The position numbers and the translations under genes are program-made. A stretch of DNA of 64,000 nucleotides. Source: JAHDHW01 sp965277415. Lineage in GTDB: Bacteria > Bacteroidota > Bacteroidia > Chitinophagales > Saprospiraceae. How positions within the stretch are numbered: position 1 is the stretch's first letter; each line of letters opens with the position of its first letter. The DNA lies in contig CBDICS010000093.1 of assembly GCA_965277415.1 (NCBI GenBank), positions 62,001 to 126,000 on the forward strand, read 5' to 3'. Below are positions 55,183 to 62,533 of the stretch, in pieces. The notes below the pieces were generated by a model. The model was not told where the DNA came from, did not search any database, and was given only the letters and a program-made list of their open reading frames with translations.

Positions 55183-55878
55183 TCAATAACTGATTGCTTG
55201 ATTTTGATAATCGAATAATTTACTATTACAAAATCCAATATAGTCCTTTACTTTTAATTTAGTTTGATTTAATCTGGCCTGTAGATCTTTCTTACCTTTT
55301 TTATTAAGGCTCAAAGTTTCTTCCTGCTGATGGTATATTTTAGATAATGCATTAAAAGTTTGGATGCTTTCTTGGACTGCGGTTTCAAGTTTTGAGGAAT
55401 CAGCATACTGAAGATTTTCAATTGCAGTTTGAAGCAAACTTCTCATTTCACTTAAGCCTAAGTTTATTTCTTCTGTGCTGGTAGACTTTGAAAGATGATT
55501 TAAATAAGGAAGCAGGAAATATATTTCAGGATCAGTCTGATAATTTTTTTTAAGTTCTACTTTATCTATTACTAAGCTTAATAAAGCATGGAGCTTATTA
55601 TAATGTTCATGAAGATCAGGATTTAATCGATTTATTTCAAAAGTATGAAGATTTGTTAATTGTTCTTTAGAATAGTTTAAGATCCTTTGGACCTCAACTT
55701 CTTTAGGAATGATCAGAAAAGAATCTAAAAATAGACGATTCTCTATTAGTGCTTGAATCAATGGCTCTTGATCCATATTTTCCTGAAAGGTATTATAAAA
55801 CTTTTGAAACTCATTATCTTGGTTTGAATTACAGGCAAAAACAAGACAGATACATAAAGTGAAGATTGTTTTTCGCAT
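55183..55878 (-). CDS. Helical lipoprotein of unknown function
   Basis: A 231-residue protein from the ATG at 55878. That start gives a good lipoprotein signal (RKTIFTLCICLVFAC, Cys16); the longer frame to 55935 would bury it. The mature protein is mostly helical with no cysteines apart from one near the end (FCNSKLFDY). No family recognised. It is divergent from purC, and the 93 bases between the starts hold the purC promoter. Confidence 0.65.
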   Translation of the reverse strand: MRKTIFTLCICLVFACNSNQDNEFQKFYNTFQENMDQEPLIQALIENRLFLDSFLIIPKEVEVQRILNYSKEQLTNLHTFEINRLNPDLHEHYNKLHALLSLVIDKVELKKNYQTDPEIYFLLPYLNHLSKSTSTEEINLGLSEMRSLLQTAIENLQYADSSKLETAVQESIQTFNALSKIYHQQEETLSLNKKGKKDLQARLNQTKLKVKDYIGFCNSKLFDYQNQAISY

Positions 55879-55944
55879 AAACAAATATAAAGAAGACAAA
55901 ATCAAACCATTTATTTTCGAGTATATTTTTTCCATTCTAAATTT

Positions 55945-55952
55945 TACCTTTG
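55945..55952 (+). promoter_or_regulatory. purC promoter, -7 element TACCTTTG
   Basis: TACCTTTG fits TAnnTTTG; transcription would start about 15 bases before the purC ATG at 55972. No PurR-type operator is recognised. Confidence 0.6.
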
Positions 55953-55971
55953 TGGAAATAAATCAAAAAAC

Positions 55972-56928
55972 ATGTCTTTAGAAAGCAAAGCAATAGCGCG
56001 TACTACATTTCAATTCGAAAATCAAGCTAATTTTTACAGAGGCAAAGTTCGAGATGTTTATACTGTTAATGAGCATTTAGTAATGGTGGCTTCTGATCGA
56101 ATTTCAGCATTTGATCATATTCTTTCTAGACCAATTCCATATAAAGGGCAGGTGTTAAATCAGATTGCAACTCATTTCCTTAATTCAACAAGAGATATCA
56201 CACCCAATTGGTTGATTGCTACACCCGATCCAAATGTCGCTATAGGATTAGCTTGTGAACCATTCAGAATTGAAATGGTAATTAGAGGCTATTTAGCAGG
56301 GCATGCTTGGCGGACTTATCAATCAGGTGAAAGAATGCTTTGTGGTGTCCCTATGCCAGAAGGAATGAAAGAAAATGATCCATTCCCACAAGCAATTATT
56401 ACACCTGCAACAAAAGCAGAAGAGGGGCATGATGAAGATATTTCTAGAGCAGATATTGTCGGCCAAGGAATTATATCTGAAGAGGATTATGTCCAGTTAG
56501 AAAAAATCACAAGAGCCCTTTTTCAGAGAGGAACAGATATGGCTGCCAAGCAGGGCTTGATTTTAGTAGATACCAAATATGAGTTTGGAAAAAAAGATGG
56601 ACAGATTTATTTGATCGATGAAATCCATACACCAGACAGTTCTCGGTATTTTTATAAAGAAGGTTATGCAGATCGCCAAGCCAGAGGAGAAAAGCAAAAA
56701 CAATTATCCAAAGAGTTTGTCAGAGAATGGCTAATGGCTAATGGCTTTCAAGGTTTAGAAGGACAATTAATGCCAGAAATGCCAGACAGTTTTGTAGAAG
56801 AAGTTACGGATCGGTATATCGAACTTTATGAATATATTACTGGAAAAGCTTTTGAAAAAGAAGACAATAGTCAAATCATTACTCGAGTAGAGCAAAATAT
56901 TATAAACTATTTCGCAGATTCCAAATAA
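55972..56928 (+). CDS. purC: Phosphoribosylaminoimidazole-succinocarboxamide synthase
   Basis: A 318-residue SAICAR synthase of the longer type. It joins CAIR and aspartate with ATP in purine synthesis. Seen are YRGKVRDVYTV (nucleotide loop), the SAICAR signature MVASDRISAFDHIL, EMVIRGYLAGHAWRTY, TPATKAEEGHDEDIS and the second signature LILVDTKYEFGKKDGQIYLIDEIHTPDSSRYF. Full length. Its last 22 bases overlap the convergent dehydrogenase gene. It has a promoter of its own. Confidence 0.97.
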   Translation: MSLESKAIARTTFQFENQANFYRGKVRDVYTVNEHLVMVASDRISAFDHILSRPIPYKGQVLNQIATHFLNSTRDITPNWLIATPDPNVAIGLACEPFRIEMVIRGYLAGHAWRTYQSGERMLCGVPMPEGMKENDPFPQAIITPATKAEEGHDEDISRADIVGQGIISEEDYVQLEKITRALFQRGTDMAAKQGLILVDTKYEFGKKDGQIYLIDEIHTPDSSRYFYKEGYADRQARGEKQKQLSKEFVREWLMANGFQGLEGQLMPEMPDSFVEEVTDRYIELYEYITGKAFEKEDNSQIITRVEQNIINYFADSK

Positions 56929-58112
56929 TCCCTAAGGTATTCAAAATGAGATCCGAGATCATTATTATTTGCCACGGTTGCTCGTTCGATGGTGGCGCTA
57001 TTAGGTTTTAGTAATTCTTCTAATATAGTATCAATAAATTGCTCACCAAATGCTTTTGAGGCATCTCTCGGAAGCTCATTAGGTAAATTATCAATAGTCA
57101 TCATGTCGACAACTTGATTTTGGTAGGGGGTATCTATATGCCCTGTTTCAGGGTTGAAACCAAAGACTGGATCAGCGATTGTTGAAGCCATTAGAGTAGA
57201 GGGAATGGAAGATATTGGAGCGATATCGCAAGTGACGTCAGCTATGGTTTTTATTCTGAAATCTGGAGACTTCATGTCTTCCAAACTGAAAAACGCTGGG
57301 GCATTATTATCCCAGTAAATTCCATTAATCATAATATCGCTGGACTTATAATAAGGAGCAAAACAACTTTCAAATAGTTCTGGTTGCTCATAAAAAGTTT
57401 TTTTATCAAAAGGAGAGCCATCTATACGTTGAGCATAATCTACACAATTGATTTGAGTATATACAGCTTGACTATATTCATTCTTAAGGTAATCTTCTGG
57501 AGAGACTTTTTGAATGCCCATATCATCAAGGACAAGGGCTGCTCCTCTTCCAACACGACCGCTACCCGTTAGGACGATTCTAATAGGAGGGAAGTTCATT
57601 TTGCTATAGATGGTTTTTGCTTCTGCATAGTCGAGACATTCATTCATCCTTTTCAAATGGAAAAGACCAGTTCTACTACCATAAGCCATTAGTCCGTTAT
57701 GAGCACCAACCATTCCTGCAAATTTGCCAAATGCAATCAAGCGATGTCCTTTTTCATTGGTCAATACCTCGTAGTCTATTAATCGAATGTTTTTTTGAAT
57801 AATAGCTTGTAGAAGTTTCCTATTATAGGACTGTTTTTTGATCGTATGCGAAAAGAAAAAATAGGTTTTATCTGCTTTAAGTTGCGCTATTGGAACTTCT
57901 TTTATGCCCATGAGTACGGCTCTATCTGATAAATCATCAGACATAGGAATACCTAAATCTAAATAATCTTTATCGGGGAAACAGCGATTTGGAGAAGGCT
58001 GTACAATAATATCGAGTTTGTATTCTTTAATAAGTTTAGCACACTGTTCTGGAGTAAATAATACCCTCGAATCTGGTGGTGTCTTTCCTTCTCGAATAAT
58101 GCCTATTTTCAT
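56907..58112 (-). CDS. Saccharopine-dehydrogenase-like / alanine-dehydrogenase-fold enzyme
   Basis: A 401-residue dehydrogenase. The N-terminal AlaDH/PNT-type domain starts MKIGIIREGKTPPDSRVLFTPEQC, with FFFSHTIKKQSYNRKLL and LIDYEVLTNEKGHRLIAFGKFAGMVGAHNGL resembling NAD+-dependent, lysine-forming saccharopine dehydrogenase. The Rossmann motif is VLTGSGRVGRGAALVLDDMG near 185. The C-terminal part has TIADVTCDIAPISSIPSTLMAST. In bacteria this branch may make or break saccharopine or a related N-carboxyalkyl amino acid. The reaction is inferred from the fold. It converges on purC with a 22-base overlap. Confidence 0.82.
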   Translation of the reverse strand: MKIGIIREGKTPPDSRVLFTPEQCAKLIKEYKLDIIVQPSPNRCFPDKDYLDLGIPMSDDLSDRAVLMGIKEVPIAQLKADKTYFFFSHTIKKQSYNRKLLQAIIQKNIRLIDYEVLTNEKGHRLIAFGKFAGMVGAHNGLMAYGSRTGLFHLKRMNECLDYAEAKTIYSKMNFPPIRIVLTGSGRVGRGAALVLDDMGIQKVSPEDYLKNEYSQAVYTQINCVDYAQRIDGSPFDKKTFYEQPELFESCFAPYYKSSDIMINGIYWDNNAPAFFSLEDMKSPDFRIKTIADVTCDIAPISSIPSTLMASTIADPVFGFNPETGHIDTPYQNQVVDMMTIDNLPNELPRDASKAFGEQFIDTILEELLKPNSATIERATVANNNDLGSHFEYLRDYLESAK

Positions 58113-58450
58113 TCAAATTTAATTTTATACTTTTCATCTAGGGTTTAATGATTTTAAAATTTATTCAAAATCATTCAACACAGGGATGCTAATAATTAAC
58201 ATTCTTAACGCTGTCTGAATCAAGATACTTGCGATACCTTCAGAAATACAAAAATAGTGCAAAGTTTTAATTAGACTTTAAAAGCTGATGCTTTGTTTTT
58301 CGATGATTGGTAGAAAAGTTTATCTAATTGGCATGGAAATTGGATTTGTTTAGTTGTCTTCACGACAATTCCCTCATAAGATTTTACCCTCCACAGAAAT
58401 CCCTCCTTAAGATTTAAATACAACCATTTTTAATATTAACATCCATAACC
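58113..58450. other. Intergenic region, divergent
   Basis: About 340 bases with no gene or repeat that I recognise; promoters for both flanking genes should lie here. Confidence 0.4.
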
Positions 58451-58816
58451 ATGAAATCGAGAATTCCATTCGTATTCGTATTCCTTTGTTTTTGTTTTTC
58501 TATTCAAGCCAATAATGGTAATCCAACTAATTCTACTGTCTACGCTTCTGCTGAAACAAATTATTCCTTAGATAAGATTTTTTATAATGATTTTGAGAAT
58601 CACTATGTATTTGTGGATTTTGAATCTATTACGGATGATTTGATTCAAATTAATCTATTGCGTGGGGAAAAGATGATGATGGAAGATGATATCACGGATT
58701 TGCCAGGGAATGCAATTTATGAACTAAATGTTGACCTTTTCAGAACAGGAATTTATACTATCGAACTAGTAACTCTGCAAGGAGTAAAAATATACAAAAA
58801 AATAACAATAGAATAG
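58451..58816 (+). CDS. Small exported protein resembling a T9SS sorting domain
   Basis: A 121-residue protein with a signal peptide (FVFVFLCFCFSIQANNG) and one beta-sandwich-like domain. The ending NVDLFRTGIYTIELVTLQGVKIYKKITIE has the L-x-x-G-x-Y-x-x-x-L...K-K-I-x-x-x pattern of a type A T9SS sorting domain. A protein that is little more than a signal peptide plus a sorting-domain-like fold is common in Bacteroidota, and its role is unknown. A terminator follows. Confidence 0.65.
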   Translation: MKSRIPFVFVFLCFCFSIQANNGNPTNSTVYASAETNYSLDKIFYNDFENHYVFVDFESITDDLIQINLLRGEKMMMEDDITDLPGNAIYELNVDLFRTGIYTIELVTLQGVKIYKKITIE

Positions 58817-58848
58817 CTCTGTTTAGTTTTTTGGAATTTCTCATTTGG

Positions 58849-58880
58849 TCGCTCGTGCATTGCATAGAGCGATTTTTTTA
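58849..58880 (+). terminator. Intrinsic terminator
   Basis: TCGCTC and GAGCGA form a 6-bp stem around GTGCATTGCATA, followed by seven T (about 58873-58879). It lies between convergent genes. Confidence 0.7.
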
Positions 58881-58882
58881 TT

Positions 58883-58960
58883 AGAGTCTGTTTAAAAATT
58901 ATTAACTGGGCTACAAAAACGCCTTTTTCGCCTAAGCGAACAAAATTTAAACAGGCTCTT
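58883..58960. repeat. Short inverted-repeat element (family A)
   Basis: AGAGTCTGTTTAAAAATTAT (58883-58902) and CAAAATTTAAACAGGCTCTT (58941-58960) are imperfect inverted ends of a 78-bp element. Its interior (GGGCTACAAAA, CGCC...GCGA) matches the ends of the element at 2082-2245, so it looks like a shortened copy. Its right end overlaps the stop codon of the gene at 58959. Confidence 0.6.
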
Positions 58961-59537
58961 ACTCTTTCAGTATTTCTGCATCATCTAAGATATAATTTAA
59001 ATAATCTAAGTCAGAATCATTTAACCTAAGTTTACCTCTAAAGGTGACCATTGCATCTTGTTTAAATCTAGTGGATTGTTTTTTCAATTGGACATCAATT
59101 ACAGTTTCAGGACCTGCACCTCCACAAAAAAAGCAGCTGGTAAACGGAAAGGCTGAAAGGATTACAATCGTTGCATCACCTGTTTCTTCAAAAGGTATAA
59201 CATATCCTTTGATTTGAATTTTTTTACCGTCTAGTTTCTTTATAGATGGATGAAAAATAGGATAGGCTATCATGGTGTTAAATTCTGTATTCAACTTTTC
59301 TTCAAAATCTACCCGCGATAAGTGCTTCCAACTGATATTATAAAATCCATCAACTATAGTATAACTACTCGTATCTGTTTCCGAAATTTGATAGGTTGAA
59401 TCTTCTACTAAATCTGTAAGATTAATTTCTTCTTCAATATTTTTTTCAGCAGGTTCAATACTTTCTTCTTTACCCAATAACTGTAACAAGCCTAAACTGG
59501 TCAAAAGCACCAGTATAAAAACAATAACGTACTTCAT
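58959..59537 (-). CDS. Membrane-anchored OB-like (DUF3299-like) protein with CxxC
   Basis: A 192-residue protein with an N-terminal signal anchor (YVIVFILVLLTSLGLLQLL) and an acidic linker. The domain KKLDGKKIQIKGYVIPFEET...FPFTSCFFCGGAGPETVIDVQL resembles the DUF3299 family: LDG-K-x-I-x-I-x-G-Y-x-V-P, then a conserved Cys region. It carries a C-F-F-C pair that could bind metal or be redox active. The final GKLRLNDSDLDYLNYILDDAEIL reads as an OB-fold end. Periplasmic. Function unknown. Its stop lies on the edge of an inverted-repeat element. Confidence 0.65.
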   Translation of the reverse strand: MKYVIVFILVLLTSLGLLQLLGKEESIEPAEKNIEEEINLTDLVEDSTYQISETDTSSYTIVDGFYNISWKHLSRVDFEEKLNTEFNTMIAYPIFHPSIKKLDGKKIQIKGYVIPFEETGDATIVILSAFPFTSCFFCGGAGPETVIDVQLKKQSTRFKQDAMVTFRGKLRLNDSDLDYLNYILDDAEILKE

Positions 59538-59661
59538 AGAATGTAATTTTCCGTAAAGATATAAGCGAAGATCGAAAGACCAAAGTAAATTGTTTTTTGA
59601 ACTTTACTTTGAGCCTTTTAAGATAGGATTTTTGATAAATCAGAAAAGAAGAGTTTGATTA

Positions 59662-59720
59662 GATAGTCAGTAGTCAATAAGATAGAAGTTCTCACTGACT
59701 ACTGACCACACTGACTACTG
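59662..59720. terminator. Hairpin of TAGTCAG-type repeats at the stop of the Omp28-like gene
   Basis: On the minus strand the stop codon TAG itself begins a run of TAGTCAGTG / TCAGTAGTCAGTG repeats (59717-59696). The complement follows at about 59676-59662 (TGACTACTGACTAT). The block can fold into a hairpin just after the gene and parallels the AGTCAG hairpin at 54408. Confidence 0.6.
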
Positions 59721-60764
59721 TATAATCAACTTTTTAGTAGCTACTGCACCATCTAAGGTTTGGATATTAATCAAATAAAGTCCTGGAAGCAAATCATTGG
59801 TAGCAATATCTAATTTGTTCATACCTTGAGTAAGTTCTCCTTGGAATATAGGTCGAATAGCTTGACCACTCAAATCAAAAAGTTGGATATTTAATTCCAT
59901 TGACTGATCTTTCAAGTTCACATTTAATTGAGTATGATCAGTAGCGATCGTTGGGAATAATTCAATATTTATAAGGTCTTCAGAAATAGTACTAACTGAA
60001 GAAGGGACACTGAATTCAGCTATTGTATTTACATTTACATACTGATAGGTTGTTCCGTCAAATTCCCAAATAATACCAGCAACTGTAATATTATCCATAT
60101 CCCAGGCTGGATTTAATTCTAAAGAAAGCGTTTCTGTAAATTCTGTATCAGCAACTATATCTCCATTAACAAGCTCGTTTCCAAATAATTCACCAGGTGT
60201 AAATGAAGCTCGCAGTACATAAGGATGCATAGCCATTGAGCTATTTGAAGCTTGATTACTAATAACATTATGCTCAAGGATATAAACTCCAAGATAATAC
60301 GATCCAGAAGCTTCTTGAAAAAATTTCGTTTTTGCATTTATGGTTAAAACATTATCTAAAATACTGGCTTCAAAACCAACATTTGCCATTGGTGAGAGTA
60401 AAAAATTAGCATCTACTAAATCTTTTACTTCTTGTCGCTTCGCGCTTGCATTACCTGGACTGGCTTCAACATCTTGATTTCCAGCATAAAAGTAAGGTTG
60501 ATATGGTGCCATAAAATTATTTGAAAAAGCTACTCCTTCGTCGCTTTCTAAATTGCCACCATGATGGGCCCCTACGAAAACAGCTTTTTCACTATTATCC
60601 ATAATAATATCTTCAAAGAAAGTCCAGCCCCAGGTTCCACAGTTAGGACACCAAGTAGCTGTTACTTTAGTCAAAAGTGTTTTTTGGACTTCAGGTACTT
60701 CTTGTGCATAAGAAAGCGTAAAAAAAGCTAATGATAAGGCAAGGCTAAGTAATCTTTTATTCAT
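59715..60764 (-). CDS. Omp28-like secreted thioredoxin-fold protein with T9SS domain
   Basis: A 349-residue protein. A signal peptide ends at SYA-QEVP. A thioredoxin-like domain follows with the redox pair Cys39 and Cys42 in TATWCPNCGTWGW, then Omp28-type sequence (GAHHGGNLESDEGVAFSNNF, FEASILDNVLTINAKTKFF). A type A T9SS sorting domain (INIELFPTIATDHTQLNVNL to LYLINIQTLDGAVATKKLIIQ) ends the protein. Members are outer-membrane or secreted proteins; a disulphide role is suggested by CPNC but unproven. Monocistronic. Confidence 0.85.
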   Translation of the reverse strand: MNKRLLSLALSLAFFTLSYAQEVPEVQKTLLTKVTATWCPNCGTWGWTFFEDIIMDNSEKAVFVGAHHGGNLESDEGVAFSNNFMAPYQPYFYAGNQDVEASPGNASAKRQEVKDLVDANFLLSPMANVGFEASILDNVLTINAKTKFFQEASGSYYLGVYILEHNVISNQASNSSMAMHPYVLRASFTPGELFGNELVNGDIVADTEFTETLSLELNPAWDMDNITVAGIIWEFDGTTYQYVNVNTIAEFSVPSSVSTISEDLINIELFPTIATDHTQLNVNLKDQSMELNIQLFDLSGQAIRPIFQGELTQGMNKLDIATNDLLPGLYLINIQTLDGAVATKKLIIQ

Positions 60765-60931
60765 TTTTACGGATTAATAATTTTAAAATAATGATTTGAT
60801 TGAAATATTGATTTGTTGCTTAAACAACTATTTTGAGCAACTTTTAAATGACTTCTATAAAGAAACACAAATATCAGGCTATAATTTTTAAAAATAGCTA
60901 CAAACTAAAATGATTGTCTTATAGATTCCAC

Positions 60932-60972
60932 TAAAAAAGGGGAAATAATCATTGATTATTTCCCCTTTTTAA
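60932..60972. terminator. Strong terminator after rplT
   Basis: AAAAAGGGGAAATAATCA and its exact complement form an ~16-18-bp stem with a tiny loop (about 60934-60970). On the minus strand it is followed by a T run formed by the stem's own A/T flank. It ends the infC-rpmI-rplT operon. Confidence 0.88.
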
Positions 60973-60991
60973 TATCGAAGATAAAATTTAT

Positions 60992-61339
60992 TTATCCATT
61001 TGCTTCAGCAACAATACTTTTAAAAACTTCTGGATGATTCATTGCCATATCAGCTAAGACTTTTCTATTAAGTCCTATTTCGCTTTTTGACAAATTGTGT
61101 ATGAATCTAGAATAAGTTGTACCATTAAGGCGTGCAGCTGCATTAATACGAGCGATCCAAAGTCTACGGAAAGCACGTTTTTTATTTCTTCTGTCTCGAT
61201 AAGCATATCCCCATCCTTTTTCGACGGCATTTTTTGCTACAGTATAGACATTACTTCTAGCACCAAAATAACCCTTGGCTGCTTTTAAGATTTTTTTACG
61301 TCTGGTTCTTGACGCAACGGAGTTGACTGAACGTGGCAT
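60992..61339 (-). CDS. rplT: 50S ribosomal protein L20
   Basis: A 115-residue L20, conserved throughout: MPRSVNSVASRTRRKKILKAAKGYFGARSN, the KRAFRRLWIARINAAARLNG signature and a FIHNLSKSEIGLNRKVLADMA C-terminal domain. It is needed for early 50S assembly and in many bacteria represses its own operon by binding the leader mRNA. Last gene of infC-rpmI-rplT, 72 bases after rpmI. Confidence 0.98.
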   Translation of the reverse strand: MPRSVNSVASRTRRKKILKAAKGYFGARSNVYTVAKNAVEKGWGYAYRDRRNKKRAFRRLWIARINAAARLNGTTYSRFIHNLSKSEIGLNRKVLADMAMNHPEVFKSIVAEANG

Positions 61340-61411
61340 ATTAAGTGTTTTTAGTACGATACAGAGGTCTATCTAGACACTTTTCCTGTATCCTCGTTAA
61401 AAATAATTCAT

Positions 61412-61609
61412 TTACATTAAACAAAGTAAATGCTTGATTCTTTTCTCATCAGCTTTGCTAACAAGACCTGCGTGACGAAGGCGAAGTTTTCTCTTCTTAG
61501 ACATTTTAGTTAAGATATGAGATTTATAAGCCTTTCTACGCTTAATTTTACCTGATCCAGTGACTGTGAAACGCTTCTTAGCACTGGAATGAGTCTTCAT
61601 TTTAGGCAT
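61412..61609 (-). CDS. rpmI: 50S ribosomal protein L35
   Basis: A 65-residue L35: MPKMKTHSSAKKRFTVTGSGKIKRRKAYKSH is the family signature and LRHAGLVSKADEKRIKHLL the conserved end. It is the middle gene of the infC-rpmI-rplT operon, 180 bases downstream of infC; the gap might hold the L20-binding control site known from other bacteria, but I see no definite structure. Confidence 0.98.
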   Translation of the reverse strand: MPKMKTHSSAKKRFTVTGSGKIKRRKAYKSHILTKMSKKRKLRLRHAGLVSKADEKRIKHLLCLM

Positions 61610-61789
61610 AGTAAATACTTTTTTTTAAAAGGACTGCAAAGATAGAGAAAAGATCCCGTAGATCAAAGTTATAAAACCTCGATTTTGAAAAAGAAACTGT
61701 ACACTAGTTTAGATATAAATTCCTAGCCAATATTTGGATGATTGATAAACAAATCAATATCCCAGACAAGTCTTAATTGTTATTGCGAG

Positions 61790-62383
61790 TTAATTTTTCT
61801 TCTTAGGTACCTTTTTAGGGGCAATGATAACAATCATTCGCCTTCCTTCCATTTTAGGTAGATTCTCTGGAGTCCCTAATTCATCTAAATTTTTAAGGAA
61901 TTTAAGAAGAAGTAATTGTCCACGATCTTTAAATACGATGGTTCTACCACGAAAATGAACATAAGCTTTTACTTTAGCACCTTCCTCAAGGAATTTTTTA
62001 GCATGTTTAAGCTTAAAATCAAAATCATGATCATCCGTATTAGGGCCAAAACGAATTTCTTTGATTACTGTTTTAGAGGTTTTTGCTTTAATCTCTTTTT
62101 CCTTCTTTTTCTTAATGTAAAGAAATTTTCTGTAATCAATTATTTTACAAACTGGTGGGTCTGCATTTGGAGAGATTTCTACAAGGTCGAGGTCTAACTC
62201 TCTCGCCCATCGATTAGCATCTTTTGTGGAATAGATACCCGGTTCAATTTCTCTGCCAGCTATTTCGCTGATGTCCTCAAGATTATCTCCGACCAATCGG
62301 ATTTGAGGGACTTTAATAAAACCATTAATTCGAAATTCAGGGCCTCTTGTTTCTTGGAATTGCTTTCTTTGTCTTTTCGCCAA
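61790..62383 (-). CDS. infC: Translation initiation factor IF-3 (non-ATG start)
   Basis: A 197-residue IF-3. The N domain is FRINGFIKVPQIRLVGDNLEDIS, and the linker is IDYRKFLYIKKKKEKEIKAK. The C domain has KTVIKEIRFGPNTDDHDFDFKLKHAKKFLEEGAKVKAYVHFRGR, ending in a Lys-rich tail. It checks start-codon selection and keeps 30S subunits free. There is no ATG or GTG in frame before the conserved part: translation must begin at TTG 62383 or the ATT at 62392. An unusual infC start is known in E. coli (AUU), where it lets IF-3 limit its own synthesis, and the same may apply here. Confidence 0.95.
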   Translation of the reverse strand: MAKRQRKQFQETRGPEFRINGFIKVPQIRLVGDNLEDISEIAGREIEPGIYSTKDANRWARELDLDLVEISPNADPPVCKIIDYRKFLYIKKKKEKEIKAKTSKTVIKEIRFGPNTDDHDFDFKLKHAKKFLEEGAKVKAYVHFRGRTIVFKDRGQLLLLKFLKNLDELGTPENLPKMEGRRMIVIIAPKKVPKKKN

Positions 62384-62469
62384 TAGATAAATTATTTGTT
62401 ATAAAATGTTATTTGATTTGTATAACGTATTATTTGAAGGAATGATTCCTGTAATACGAGTACTTTAGT

Positions 62470-62512
62470 ATAAAAATAAAAAAGTACATTCACAATAATG
62501 CGAATGTACTCT
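62470..62512 (-). terminator. Intrinsic terminator of the ClpC-like gene
   Basis: On the minus strand AGTACATTC (62510-62502) pairs with GAATGTACT (62491-62483) around a 10-base loop and is followed by a T-rich run (62483-62474). It lies after the stop at 62534 and before infC. Confidence 0.85.
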
Positions 62513-62533
62513 ATTTATTTTTAAACTATCTTA

